A DNA stretch of 64,000 nt from Casuarius casuarius (GCA_003342895.1 PTFA01000024.1:397634-461633); one strand, 5' to 3'. Shown: positions 39,818-51,691, counted from the first letter of the stretch. The notes: a model not told the origin generated them from the sequence alone. Numbers and translations are program-made.

Positions 39818-40069
39818 ACAAAATCGTAACAAAGACTGGACAGTGTTTTGCTCATTCTGGAAAGATGAAGCTCAGTAATACACAACTCTGGAAACTAACC
39901 AGAGACTGTGGCAATATCTTTCTTCTAAACAGTCAGATATTCTTGCATTAAGCTTGGCGAAAACTGCCTTTCAAAAACAGAAGGGGAAGTAAAATGAAGG
40001 AAGCAAACCTTGCTCATCTTTCCAAATGAAATACGAGAAGGATCTTCACATAAAAATGCACAAACATTT

Positions 40070-40075
40070 TTTATT
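40070..40075 (-). promoter_or_regulatory. CNOT2: Candidate proximal poly(A) signal for CNOT2
   Basis: This is AATAAA on the minus strand, about 475 bases past the stop codon and shortly downstream of the encoded A tract. Its use is not established. Confidence 0.3.
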
Positions 40076-40109
40076 ACCAATAGTGCTACAATGAACAATG
40101 CAAATTTTG

Positions 40110-40144
40110 TTGTCTAATTTTTTGTCTTTTTTTGTCATTTTTTG

Positions 40145-40237
<93 letters not shown>
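40110..40237 (-). repeat. CNOT2: Long encoded A tract in CNOT2 3' UTR
   Basis: On the minus (transcript) strand there are 54 As, then TAT, then 32 As, followed by several GACA(n) units (GTC between T runs on the + strand at 40110-40150). It starts about 310 bases after the CNOT2 stop. The unit structure suggests slippage growth from a GACAAAAA repeat. No SINE body lies upstream in transcript order, because that sequence is the CNOT2 3' UTR itself. The true length may be misassembled. Confidence 0.85.
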
Positions 40238-40240
<3 letters not shown>

Positions 40241-40546
40241 TTTTGGAAACTAAGTGGTAAACTTTTGTCAGTGTACTCGCTTGTCTTTACAGACTCAAGC
40301 TTGTCTGCTGGCAAAAATAAAACAAAAACAAAAATTCAGACCCTGCTCAAACTAAAGAAAAACAATTACAAATTTAGTTGTTGGGCAGCACATAATTAGT
40401 AAGGCAGGACCTCAAATGGTGACCCTTTGCATGAGCCAATTGCCAGATCCTCAAGGAATTAAAACCAGGATGCCTGAGCCACATCAGTTCTGCAGTTATG
40501 TTGAGTATTGTGCTGAGACAGCCATACCCCAAGAAAAGGGAAGTCT

Positions 40547-40633
40547 TTAGAAGGCTTGCTGAGCAGGGTTGTAGTTGAAGGTTGATGGCAGATGAGGCCT
40601 TTCTTCTAATTTATCATATTCCAGATGGAACTC
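40547..40633 (-). CDS. CNOT2: CNOT2 last coding exon (residues 513-540)
   Basis: The exon encodes EFHLEYDKLEERPHLPSTFN followed by YNPAQQAF and TAA at 40547-40549, the expected C-terminus of CNOT2. The acceptor is ttaattgtag. It joins the previous exon in phase 0. It completes the NOT-box domain and the conserved tail. No difference from the mammalian sequence as I recall it. Confidence 0.97.
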   Translation of the reverse strand, partial: EFHLEYDKLEERPHLPSTFNYNPAQQAF

Positions 40634-41989
40634 CTACAATTAAAAACAAAAACAAAGGCAGACAAAATCAGACAACTAATCATTTAACCNTTGATAACTG
40701 TTGCTTATACAGGCCATACTTGAAACGCACAAGTATAGAATAGATCAAGTCCTAACTTATAAATAAAGCAGAAACACAAGATTTTGCTGTCTGGGATCCT
40801 ACATTTAAATTNAAAAAAATTAAAAAAGAAAGAAGCAATATTCTAAGCTATTACACCTGCAGTGACACTAGCTCTCCTACTCTTTTATGGTACGTTACTC
40901 TCAGAACCCTAGTTATGATCTCAATTACATGTACAGTTAAGACAAAAACCATACAATTAAGACATTACCTGAATTACGAATAAAAGCTTCTGTCTTTCAA
41001 CAGTTCAGACATACAGGGACTTATTCTGGAGGACCCGAACTTTTGGGATTCTGTGGCATGCTATCAAGCCCACTGCTAAGTTAAACTAGCTAGGTATCTC
41101 CTTCTTAGTACAAAATTGGAGTACGAGATCTAAAATGATAAAGACAAACTATTTAAACCTACTTAACCCAGAATATAATAAAATATTCCACCATGCTTTA
41201 TACTTGAATTTAAGCTTCAGGTTCATCCATCCCTCCTGTACATCCTGAGGAATGAATAAAAGCTCCTTGCTACTATATCGTACTTTGGCAGTGTCTTTCA
41301 TGAGAAATACTCTGTGTTTTATAAACAACTCATAAAATAGAAATCTTTGCCATGTACTGGGATGCCACACAAGCTANTGATTTATAAATAAGCAGCTTTA
41401 TTGTCTCACTTGCATGATCATTTGAATTTTATGAGTGTCTGGTTTGCATAATCATAAAATATTTCAGTAATCCAGTATAAACTTGTATTCTGACTGTAGC
41501 AGCTATTACAAATCAGAATGTAAGCATCCCTGATGTCTAAATGCATCCCAATTATCATACTGAGGAAAGAAAAAAGAAAAAAAGGAAAAGCTTTCTTGCT
41601 TTTCTGTGACCCTGACTTGTGCACACGACCCTAAATAGTGCACCACCTTGACATCTGGTGCCTGTAACTTCATATATGCAAAAATGTACAAGGACTTGCT
41701 TAAATCTTATGTTTTTCAAATCCTTTCAGCAGTTTAACTGCATCTCTTCCCTACTTTATTTTTGTTCAAGAATTAGAGTAGCGGAAGTTTCAAAATTGTC
41801 CTTTAAGGCTACTTCCTGTTAATTCAACATTGGCTACCTTGGACAGAAACAGTAATTTATTTAGCCTAATTCAAGAGAGAATCTCAGCAGAACATTATTT
41901 GCATTATATTTACTGGGGAGTAAATCTATCCAACTATTTTTATACACTGATGAAAACACAGAGTACTGAATAGATAGATTATTTAGAAA

Positions 41990-42105
41990 ACTCCATGAAG
42001 TGGTTAAATACTGTGGTACTTCAGTTTTACAGGCAGACAAGCTAAGAACCAAGTCAAAGCAAGACTGGAACTCTAGGAAATTAAACTCCCAGACCTCTCC
42101 TCTTT
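41990..42105 (-). repeat. MIR-like SINE fragment
   Basis: The stretch 'cagttttacaggcagacaag', then 'agtcaaagcaagactggaac', then 'aaactcccagacctct' follows the reverse-oriented MIR order (ttttacagatgaggaaactg, aagtggcagagctgggattc, aacccaggtctcct). It was judged by eye. Confidence 0.45.
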
Positions 42106-43509
42106 AAGGCAAAAGAAGGTTTATCTAACATTGAAAGGACATTCAGCACAGCAATGAAACAAATGAGGCAATAATGCTCATCTGCCTCATTTCTGGTTCC
42201 TACTCTCTGCTCCAGCCTAGGGAATTTTTATAGCACAGTTCTTGTAGCCCGTAAGTTGATTATGTAAGTTAACTTTTTGTGGCATTCCTAATCAACACGG
42301 CATGCCAGTTGATATATGTTCTCCTCTTATGCAGGAACATATACTCATGTTGATACTGAAGAGGCACCAGCTCTCTTCTGTCAGAAGCAAGCAAGATCAA
42401 CATGCAGAAATCTATATGGGTATTTGAGTGACTGAGGCTGGTCTAGGTTAAGGTCTTCAGTAACTCTGAAGTCATTTTATAACAGAAAAAATACCTCTCG
42501 AACTTCTCTCCCATTCATGGCTTTCAAAGTTTCCATTTTGCACATAATCATAGAAGAGTCTGCAGATTACTATCAATCTATAGTCAGCTGTTGGGAAATT
42601 GCTTCTTTAACAAAATTGTAAACGAAAGAAAGGGTTAATAATAAAAGCTTAGATCGATTACCTGAACCTCCACATGTTCTGAAATGCCTTCAAAATTACA
42701 CATGGAAAATGGCTACTTAAACTGGTAAGGCAGCATCAGTAGCCCAGAAAAGGGGTTTCCAACCTTAATGTGGTTGAGTGCTGCTATTGACAGTAGTAGC
42801 TCCAAGTGAGGTGCGTGTCTGAAGGAAGTGTTCAGTCGCTTGGGCAGTGCGTTGTGTACCATGAATTGGAAACGCCTCATTTAGAAGAACTGTGATTTTC
42901 TGCCAAAGTTTCTTTAGAAGTATGTGACTTGATACTTCTTATTGGCACCATTTTTTTTTTTAAATAAACATGCTTAAAACAGGTATACAGGATGCCAGAA
43001 CAGCCTTTTTGATTTGCGTTCCTGTTTCAGCAATGCTAAATTCCAACATCCAGTAGTGTATAAGAACACCTAAAGTTATATCCAACAATGTCAAAAAAAG
43101 AACTCACTGACCAAATATTTGAAAACTATAAGACAATTATTTATTACATATAGAAAAATACTTTCATTACATGTATTCTATGTTTTTGTTTTTGATTCCA
43201 GGGGCCACCATAGTTTAGGATGTGAACAGTAGTGCTGGTATTTTTGCATGTAAACACATACAAATAAAATGTAAAAATGCCACTTATCTATTGACAAACA
43301 TTTGTTACATTGTTTTATTTTCCATATGGAAGTAATTATTAAAATTAAATACTTTTAATTAACCAAGAATAATGAATACTAAATGTGTGTGGGGAAACTT
43401 ATAGCACCTGCAACACTAAATAAATTGTTATATGCAATGAAATCAATCACTTCTCATGTCATTTTGGTAACTTGTTTTGACTGTAAAGTTACATCAGCCT
43501 GCACATATA

Positions 43510-43602
43510 CAAACTTCAATAGATAAGTAAACTAAAGATAGAAGAGAATTGTTTAAGGTGATCCACAGCTTTGATAGAGTAAAACAAAACAAGAATTTAG
43601 CC
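43510..43602 (-). repeat. MIR-like SINE fragment
   Basis: The blocks 'agataagtaaactaaagata', 'agaattgtttaaggtgatcc' and 'acagctttgatagagtaaaa' resemble the MIR 3' segments (agatgaggaaactgaggcac, agaggttaagtgacttgccc, acagctagtaagtggcagag). It is diverged. Confidence 0.35.
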
Positions 43603-45092
43603 GAACAAGAAGTGTCCTGAGGACAAAATATTCTGGACTGTGTCGTTCATTAAAGGAGATGGTAGAAATACCATGGCTAGCTCTAAATTGCAAATGGGAC
43701 TGGAAAAGCAGTATTTACGCTGACTTAAAGATGGATGCAAAGACCCAGACTTAAATTAGGGACTGAATTAAAATGCTACGGCACATCTTTATTAATAGAA
43801 CAAATGCAACTTTCTAGCAATTATATAAGTATTTCAACTAATATTGATCCTAAAATATTAGCAAATCATTTAATATAGGCAGCAATCCTTACAAGCAAAT
43901 AAATACTCTGAAATTTAACCTATCCCATCCCATAAAAAAGTTCTACCTTTTATAAATACAAACCCAAAGTATAAGGGCTTTATAATCTTGTTCCTTAAAT
44001 GGGATTAACAACTCTCCTTACTTTTCGAAGGAGAAATTCCAGAAAGTTTACTTCAGACAATTTATATCAGGATTTCAGTAAATGTGCAATTGCAGAAGAC
44101 ATTTTTGGTCTCATATCCACTTCCCTTCCTTTCTCAATTGAGTCTCTTTCATGTCTCCTCAACAGAAGCAAACTATATAGCCAGATCCTCAGTGAAAAAT
44201 CAAAGTGTCCTTAACCATACTGTACTTTCCACATGCCCTAGGACGAAAAACCATATACACAGTCATATCTGTAATCAGCATTTTCTTGAGTTTTGTTATT
44301 TAAGGTGAATTTGAAGATATTGTCATTCATATTTTCTTGCCATTTAACCACTTATCAACATGGAATTAAGTTGATTTTATTTCCTAACATTTTAGGAACT
44401 GTCCCATTACTCAGCTATTTGGATTTATTTCCTTCTTTAGTCTGTTATCAATTGTGAATGTAAAGCCTACTCTTTACTAAAGAATGTTATTTGATATTTT
44501 ATTGAAAGAATTTATGCAATTTGCTTGACTCAGATTTGTTAAAAGCAATCTCAGATGCTGTCAGAAAAATCTATTAATCCAGATCAGTTTTATGCTTTTA
44601 CAAACTTTCTTAAGATTTAGTGTATTATCCAAAGTAAACAGTTAATATCATTCTATCTCAATACAGTATAACTTTTATAATTGAGTTACTAATTTGTAGA
44701 TACAATAAAAACACAAGCTCATACTTGCATAATGCAACAGATCTGCCAAGTACAACACACTAGAATATGTGCTGCAGGATATTTGAGTATATACAGTAGA
44801 ACAAAGGACAAGTTTATAAACCACCTTGAAAAATAATTTAATTTGCACATATAAGTGATAATAATTAATCAGAAATAATTCTTGTCTGACTGTTTCAGAG
44901 CAGCATTAATGAAACCATTAATCAGCAATTACTATTGTGGCCTTCTAGGGAACTGATATTCCCAATATTCACTAATAATGTACCTGTTATAATAAGAGAC
45001 TGCAATTTACCAGGATACTTTTTTTTTTTTTTTAATAGTTTCTTGCATTTTTATTTCCTGAAACATTAATTAATACTTCTATGTTTGTTAGG

Positions 45093-45118
45093 AAAAAAAA
45101 ACAAAAAAACAAAAAAAC
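45093..45118. repeat. A-rich simple repeat
   Basis: Runs of seven to eight As separated by single Cs (A7C-like units) inside the last CNOT2 intron. No attached element was seen. Confidence 0.75.
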
Positions 45119-48033
45119 TTGGCCATATTTTCCTTTGCATTAAAAGCAACATTTAGTCCAATACTGCCATTCTTGTTACTATTCCTCCTCCTCTTAGGAA
45201 ATCTTAACTCCCAAAATTAGTATCAGAGGTAACATTATTAACATACAATGCCAAGACCATACTTGACATTTATCTACATATGAAATTCTTGTTTATCATA
45301 GATAGAAACCCATCACCAAATTTTTTCCAAATGATTCCTTTTCCATGTAAAAATAACAGTTTTTCCCTCAAACCCTTCTCTAGCTTCCCCGATCAATAGT
45401 CAAATTGCCTGATGTACTTTGCACCAAACTAAAATGGAATATGAAGAAATTTTCAAAAAAATGTTCCAGCTCCAATTTTTGTTTTAATAAATGTGCAAGC
45501 CTAGAAGAAAAGATTGTCTCTTCCCTTAATAGTCATTAATTGCTTCTTAATNTTGGGGGAATTATTTTCAATATGCAAAGTAGAGAGAAGGAATCNATGT
45601 AGGTTTTCCGGGCTAAAACATTTGGAGAACAGCAGTGATTAGTATCTGTTTTCCATCATAGCACCTTGATGGATGCCTACTATAAGAAGCTAGCTCTTCT
45701 CTAAAGTGGAAAGATAGAGTATACTAATTAACAACTGAAGCACTGGATGCTGAATTTCAGGACAGCACTTCAGACTCCAAATGGAGAAAATACTTCAAAA
45801 ATAATGCTTAAACATCAAGTAGCAGTTTGATGCTTTTCTGCNACAGGTACAGAAAGAACTGACACTGAAGAGGTTGCCATCTGTATAACATGGGCTCTAC
45901 CTTCCCTCTAGTAAAATACATTCTGTGTTTCCAAATCAGGTATAAACTCAGTCTGATCCATTGATCTATGCACCTGGATGAGACTGTTATTCTTCATTAA
46001 TAACTGAAACACATTTAATTGATTCTGAAGAAGGATCCTATCTTTTTAAAAGGTAATTATTCCCTCTCTGAAGATCAAGTATAAATAAAATACGTTTAAA
46101 CAGATTCTCAGGAAACCTAAGGGAGTATATCAAATAATAAACCAATAATTCAAGTGAAATCTAAAAGTTAGCTTTTGTTTAGGCTTTTTTGAGGGCAATG
46201 ATGTCTTCATTTGCTTCAAGGTCTTGAAATTAACTTGCACNTATGAAAAATGACACAAGTAAGGAAATCTTGGCTGTCTTGCAGCCGCAGGAAGAGCTAC
46301 AGAGGTGATGGGTCACAGATAAAACTGAAGAGCCTCTCAAAGTTTGAAACAAATAAAATGAGAATTACTCAGTCCCTCCTCCTTCCCTCAGACTAAGCAA
46401 ATTTATTGGGTGCAAAGAAAAAAAAAAAAAAGAATGAGCACCGTATCTAGTTAATCTAAACAGGAAACTTCTTTCTACCCCGTAGATTGAAATATAATTC
46501 ATTTAACACAGGGGAGAGTACTGAAGTCTACACCCTTTAAATTAAAACTGAAGGTTAAGAACACATTAACAGCTATATAAATATTTAATGAAATATGTCA
46601 TAATATCAAAGTACATAGCTGCAACTTGATCACAGAACTGAAATGCCTCATCAACAAACAATTCAAGAAATTAGGCATTTCAGGTGAAGGGATTTCTGAT
46701 GGAATGAAATACCTATATATGTGGAACCACAATACATAGTTCCAACATGCAGGAATCATATCTGTTAAGTTCAAGGCTTCAAGATTAATCTGGTCTGATC
46801 TGTTAAGTCTTCTTCAGAGAAAAGGAAGAGCATGATACAGTATATCTACCAAATGTCTGACACTGAAGTTCTATGTTTGCTTTGTCATGGATGAATTGCA
46901 TGTCAGCTAAAACCTGAAGCAAATCATGCCACATCCACAAAATCTCATATAACAAAAATTAAGTGGGCGATGGCATTCTTGATGAACTATTTAACTCAGA
47001 TTCCAGCTAGGTGTGACAGTTGTGTGTATACTGTGCAAATATCTTTCTGCTGCAGCTGGAGCCAAATGCATCACCTTGTAAGACAGGCTGTTTTCAAGAG
47101 CATACACCTCCTGTCGAGTTAGTGAATGTCAGCACTTCTGTTTACTCAAATAATACTTTTGCACAGAACTACATTAGGAAACCTTTGCTCTGGTGGAGGG
47201 AGTCAGGGGGAAATCNCAGAAAAGAAGATCCAGCAAGGAAAAGATACTGTATGAGATGGTCTTAAAACCTGGAAGCTATTAACATACTGAAAATCAATCA
47301 CCTTGGGGGGAAGATGGGGAAAAACAAAGCATACTTTTATAAATTTCCTAAGCTAACTCTATGCCAGTAAAGGGTGAACTTTGCTGACAGTATTGATGGG
47401 CACAAAGGAACAAACTGATTAACAAAGTGGAAAGGGGAAAGACTGGTGTTCTTTATAATTTTTTTTTTTAGTGCCTCTTGGCCTACAATTCAGAAAACAA
47501 CCCTCTTGAAAATATACCTCCCTCACAGAAAAGTGATTTATTTCAAAGTATTCTGATGTTCAGAAAACAGGGCACAAAATTCCTACAGTGTGTTGAAGGA
47601 GAGACAATATCTGAAAAAGAAACCCAGTTTTTAATTCAAAAGTGAGATGTGTTTGCTCCCTATTTCATTTTCTAAAGCAAAATAAAATATTTGCATGCTT
47701 GGTTTCTAAAATGGCAAGCAGTACTTGTTATTCTGCAATTTGGTACTTGAAAAGAATTTTTGTTTTTAACAAAACTCATAAAAAAAAGTGACAAGTTCTA
47801 CATGCTTGTACCTCCCAGTGAAAACAGGAAAGAGAGGCAGCTCCTCTTTTTCCATAAACAAGCCAGTGTTTTAGGGAACCTGTATTCCCTCCCACATCAA
47901 ATTTAAGATAATGAACTTAAACAGGAGGTCATGAAGTCCACGGTTTTGGGGGAGGGGGTTGTTTTTTACTTTTGTCTTTCTAAAAATACATGGTCGACAG
48001 ACTTAAAAAATCTGCACAAGGGAAAAGAGATAC

Positions 48034-48178
48034 CTTAGCTACTTTCCTCCAGTTAAGACAGTCAAAGAAGTAATATGTTCCCCTCTCGTACGTATTGGTT
48101 TTCATTGTTGGCTCCATGCCAGGTGCCCTGGTGATCCATACTCGTTCTTCTTTGTGGTATCTCCAATCTCGGTTAAAT
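48034..48178 (-). CDS. CNOT2: CNOT2 exon, residues 464(split)-512 (NOT box)
   Basis: The exon begins with one base completing Leu464, then encodes FNRDWRYHKEERVWITRAPG through YYFFDCLNWRKVAK, the core of the NOT-box domain that dimerises with CNOT3. The donor is gtatct. The acceptor is atypical: the AG is preceded by aaaaattaa, with the pyrimidine tract (ttatttttccttcctgtt) about 14 bases further up. The reading frame and family alignment leave no doubt about this boundary. Confidence 0.96.
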
Positions 48179-48736
48179 CTTTAATTTTTAACAGGAAGGA
48201 AAAATAATTTTAAGTGTTAGTTACCTGAGTCTTGACATCATCAACTACAATTTTAAGGGTTTATCAAAACTCTACAACATATTCAGAACCAAAACAAAAT
48301 TCTTAAAGCATTGTTATACCTGCTATCTCATACCTCTTCCATACAATTATTACATCTCAAACTAATCACATATGAAACTTTAAGAAAGAAGTCTGGTAAG
48401 TTCAAACAAATTCTTATTTTTTATTGTTTTTCATTTTGCTGAAGATGGATAATTTAGATGGATAAATTTAATAACTACTGGCATTTCCATACCACTTTTC
48501 CACAGTGCTTTCAATAAAGCTAAACTTACAAGAAACATGCACTTGATTTCCACTGTACGAATGAAAAAGCCACAAAATGGAGCCAAAGTAGAGTAGATAT
48601 TTAAAAAAGGTTTTCCAGCTTTAGATTGACTAAGCTTGCTTTCAGTGTGTGTTTTTTGTTTTCTGTTTTAAACACGTACTACTTCATTATTGCAATAATT
48701 AAATCATATAAAACTGACAAAATAGGTTGAACGTAC
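48179..48736 (-). other. CNOT2: CNOT2 intron (558 bp)
   Basis: Donor gtacgt, and the purine-rich acceptor described for the downstream exon. AT-rich and without recognisable elements. Confidence 0.85.
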
Positions 48737-48837
48737 AGCTCTACTGCTGCTAATAGCTGTAATACATCTCCACCATTCATGTAATAGAGATAAAACAGGA
48801 GATCTTCTCCATATCGGCCAAGTTTTATTGCAGCCAG
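48737..48837 (-). CDS. CNOT2: CNOT2 exon, residues 431-464(split) (NOT box)
   Basis: The exon encodes LAAIKLGRYGEDLLFYLYYM then NGGDVLQLLAAVE plus two bases of Leu464. These are the first helices of the NOT-box region. The acceptor is tcttttgcag and the donor gtacgt. Confidence 0.97.
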
Positions 48838-49634
48838 CTGCAAAAGATCAAAGAAAACAAGGATGAAAAATCACAACAGATAAATGTAGTAAAACATACT
48901 ACCCCACTTAAAGAACACAAAGATACATCCAGAATGTGCTTCTTAAGTGTGCTGTGAATAATGACAAGACTAAAAATTATTAAAACAATACATTTTTCTT
49001 GAAGTTAACTTTTCCAGCTTACAGGACGCAATAGGAAAATAAACAGAGGTAACAAATCCGTAAAAGAGTGTTTTTTCCCTGCACTTGCATATATCTCAAT
49101 CTACTTTTTACATTTACATGTATTTGTTCATTTTTACTTCACACTGTGTGAGTAACATTACTACAATTTCTCACAATATTTCTCAACAATTCCTCTAACA
49201 AAACTACAGTAAGATCTTTTTCTAAATATATCCAACAAAAAATTCCTATGTTGAAGCAACAGATAAATGTAAAAACATCTTGAGGTACTATTCTAAGCTT
49301 ATCTCAAGAAGAAGTATCTCAGTTTAATATGGCATTTGAATATTATATGGATTATAACAGATTTGTGCTCTGTGTAAAGGGCATAGACCCCATAACAAAA
49401 TATTATTTTTTAGCTAACCATACCCATTCCCTGTTTTGTTTTCCTTATCTAAGGTGAAAAGGGTGCATGATGTGTCTAACGAGGCTGTTAATGCATCACT
49501 TTCTTAAAATAGAAATTGGGGACATTAATAAAATGTACTGGTTTTGAAAAACAATACTTATCTGAAAGAAAATTTAGAAAGTTACTGGTAATAGATTGAC
49601 AAAAATATGCACACATACACACACAGGTACTCAC
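48838..49634 (-). other. CNOT2: CNOT2 intron (797 bp)
   Basis: Donor gtgagt, acceptor cttttgcag. AT-rich, with a short (CA)n run near the donor at about 49609-49626. Nothing else stands out. Confidence 0.8.
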
Positions 49635-49684
49635 CTTATCCCTAATGTGAATGTTAGTTAAGTACTCAGATGGAACATGGAAGT
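49635..49684 (-). CDS. CNOT2: CNOT2 micro-exon, residues 414(split)-430
   Basis: A 50-base exon that completes Asp414 and encodes FHVPSEYLTNIHIRDK, part of the connector leading to the NOT box. The acceptor is tcttttttag and the donor gtgagt. Only a 96-base intron separates it from the exon before. Confidence 0.96.
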
Positions 49685-49780
49685 CTAAAAAAGAATCAGA
49701 ATTGATGCAACTATTAAGACATGTAAATGAATGTAATTTGCAAATATTAATATTGAATTAAATAGTTATTTCTTTCTTAC

Positions 49781-49842
49781 CTATGTCTTGAGGTCGACAA
49801 GGTGATGATGCCCAGGGTGATGCAAATTTGGGATAAAGATTT
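49781..49842 (-). CDS. CNOT2: CNOT2 exon, residues 393(split)-414(split)
   Basis: A 62-base exon that completes Glu393, encodes NLYPKFASPWASSPCRPQDI and gives the first base of Asp414. It belongs to the region that anchors CNOT2 on CNOT1. The acceptor is ctttcttcag and the donor gtaaga. Confidence 0.96.
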
Positions 49843-51053
49843 CTGAAGAAAGAAAACCACAAATTAACCAAAAAACTCCAAACCCTAAAAAAAACCACAG
49901 CATACAACCAAAATCGCCGCCTGGGATAGGAAGGGAAGAGAGAGGGAATTCTTCAGCCCATTTTCCTAAAGCAGTTACTTATCTGCTTACTTTCTAATAC
50001 TCAGAGTAAAATTGCATTCAAACTGCCACTAAAGTCTACAGGGCCAAGATTTCCTTTTTATCTATTATTCCTTTAACTGAAGTGCCAGGTATCCCAACCC
50101 TTTTTAGGGACCCAAGTTTACACAGTCTTTCAATTTGCCTAGAAACAGCCATCAGAAGCCCACTGGGTCTTGGTTTATGGAAATAAAATGCAAAAACTTA
50201 TTAGATTTAACAGTTTCCTTTCAAATGGGTTTTTTAACATGTCAGGAAAAAGGAACAATGGAGCCCTTAGTTTGCTAAAGAAAATGATGAACCTTCCAAC
50301 TTTACACCAATGACTGATGCACTGAGGACCAATGAATTTTATAATTAACAGGTAAAGAAACAAAAAAAGGATGGAGCAAAAAATATTTTTGGCAGGTAGC
50401 TACAGTTTACTTCTAATTATACACGACAGTGCAATATTATGGCTATTTTGTAAATGAGTATTTTTTATGGTACCCTATTAAAACCTTGCTTCTTTCTAGT
50501 TGAAGTCATAATAGCTGCTATAAAAATATCTGAAATATAAGAAACTATCTAATTTCCAACTCCCAGCTGAGCTATATGGGCCACAAACTACACTGATCAA
50601 GTGGTGTCAATCTTACTATAAGCTAACTACTCTTACCGTGTGCAAGAGCTTATGCCATAGAGCCTGAAGGAAGACTTCAGTGGTAAAATCTGCAGATGTT
50701 GACAATAACTACAACATTCTTTCTCCTGAAAGTATGGATAGGCATTGCCTCAAGAAGAGCAGCTTTCTACAACTCCATCACATCATACAAGCCCTAGAGA
50801 TTTGGTTTCTTAAAGCAAAGAATCCAGAGACTCGAACTGCACCTCTTTATAAAACAGGGTTTGTGGAAAGTATTCCTTCTGTGATTCAAATAAATCTACT
50901 AATTGAACNTTTTTCAAGGAGGGATTGGACAGCATGCACATTATTCGATGAATATTTCAGGAAGCTTCAGAACGTGAACAAACTGCTATATAAAGAACTA
51001 AAAGCATTTCTCGTAGCAAAGGAATATAGGCAATATATAATCATTCTTTCAGC

Positions 51054-51104
51054 AACTAAAATAAAGTTTAACCTACCTATATAGAAAATACACATAAAAC
51101 TAGG
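51054..51104 (+). repeat. Left arm of inverted repeat
   Basis: This arm matches the reverse complement of 51692-51746 at about 42 of 50 aligned bases with one 6-base gap, including an exact 15-mer (tttaacctacctata) and a 12-base exact block (actaaaataaag). Arms are about 590 bases apart. Origin is unknown: remnant terminal repeats of a DNA transposon, or an inverted duplication. Confidence 0.7.
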
Positions 51105-51522
51105 AGTTAGAGGGGTTAATTCAAAAAATGAGAAATATATTACTAAATTCTAAAATTTTGNTTCCAAAAGCACATTTACTATGCTAACTGCTTAAGTCAG
51201 ATAGATGCCTTCAACATCAGAAGTACCTCACAGGGCAGAAAAATTCAGATTTCCACATCTGAAATGCTTTTAATTTTTCAAATGGTAATTCAGAAACCAA
51301 ACATAAGGCAAGACCACCAGCTGGACACTGAGGACTGCACATACTCTTTGCAAAATGTGTAGTATAAAATAAATCCAATTTTATGATACAAAACTATCTG
51401 TATTAAGTATTACCCCCTCCTTCCAAGACCATAAATATCCTATATACAGTAATTTAATGCTAAAAAGCTTTTAAAAATCCAGCTTGCTATTTGCAACAAG
51501 CATGGTAAGGAAATGCGGAGCA

Positions 51523-51598
51523 CTCTCTCTATATATATATTTATATGTGTGTGTGAGAATATATGTTTATTTTAGATATACACACACACTCTCACACA
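51523..51598. repeat. CT/TA/TG...TA/CA/CT hairpin microsatellite
   Basis: A (CT)(TA)(TG) block is followed 20-odd bases later by a (TA)(CA)(CT)(CA) block. The TG run and the CA run are complementary and can pair as a hairpin. It lies inside the interval bounded by the inverted-repeat arms. Confidence 0.75.
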
Positions 51599-51691
51599 AT
51601 AATAATTTGGATGCTGTACTCACGAGCTGCATAACACAGCTGTTAACATAGTCATCACATAGTATGTTGAATACTCCTGTCCAATGAGGTA

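Larger units (their letters stand above)
40634..48033 (-). other. CNOT2: CNOT2 intron before the last exon
   Basis: A 7.4-kb AT-rich intron with donor gtatct and acceptor ttaattgtag. No exon is visible inside. Two MIR-like fragments lie near 41.99-42.10 and 43.51-43.60 kb, and an A-rich simple repeat at 45093-45118. Isolated Ns are absent between 41378 and 45551, a longer clean run than elsewhere. Confidence 0.8.

Noticed and set aside
40142..40399. 85-codon open frame of poly-Phe on the + strand
   Set aside because: It is the T tract translated, antisense to the CNOT2 3' UTR, and not a protein gene.
40634..48033. Possible U12-type intron because the donor reads gtatct
   Set aside because: The donor differs from the U12 consensus at two positions and no U12 branch-point motif lies before the acceptor at 40634, so it is an ordinary U2 intron.
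48838..48900. Possible tRNA or other small RNA genes in CNOT2 introns
   Set aside because: No A-box and B-box pair, no snoRNA C/D or H/ACA motif set and no clear miRNA hairpin could be supported by eye.
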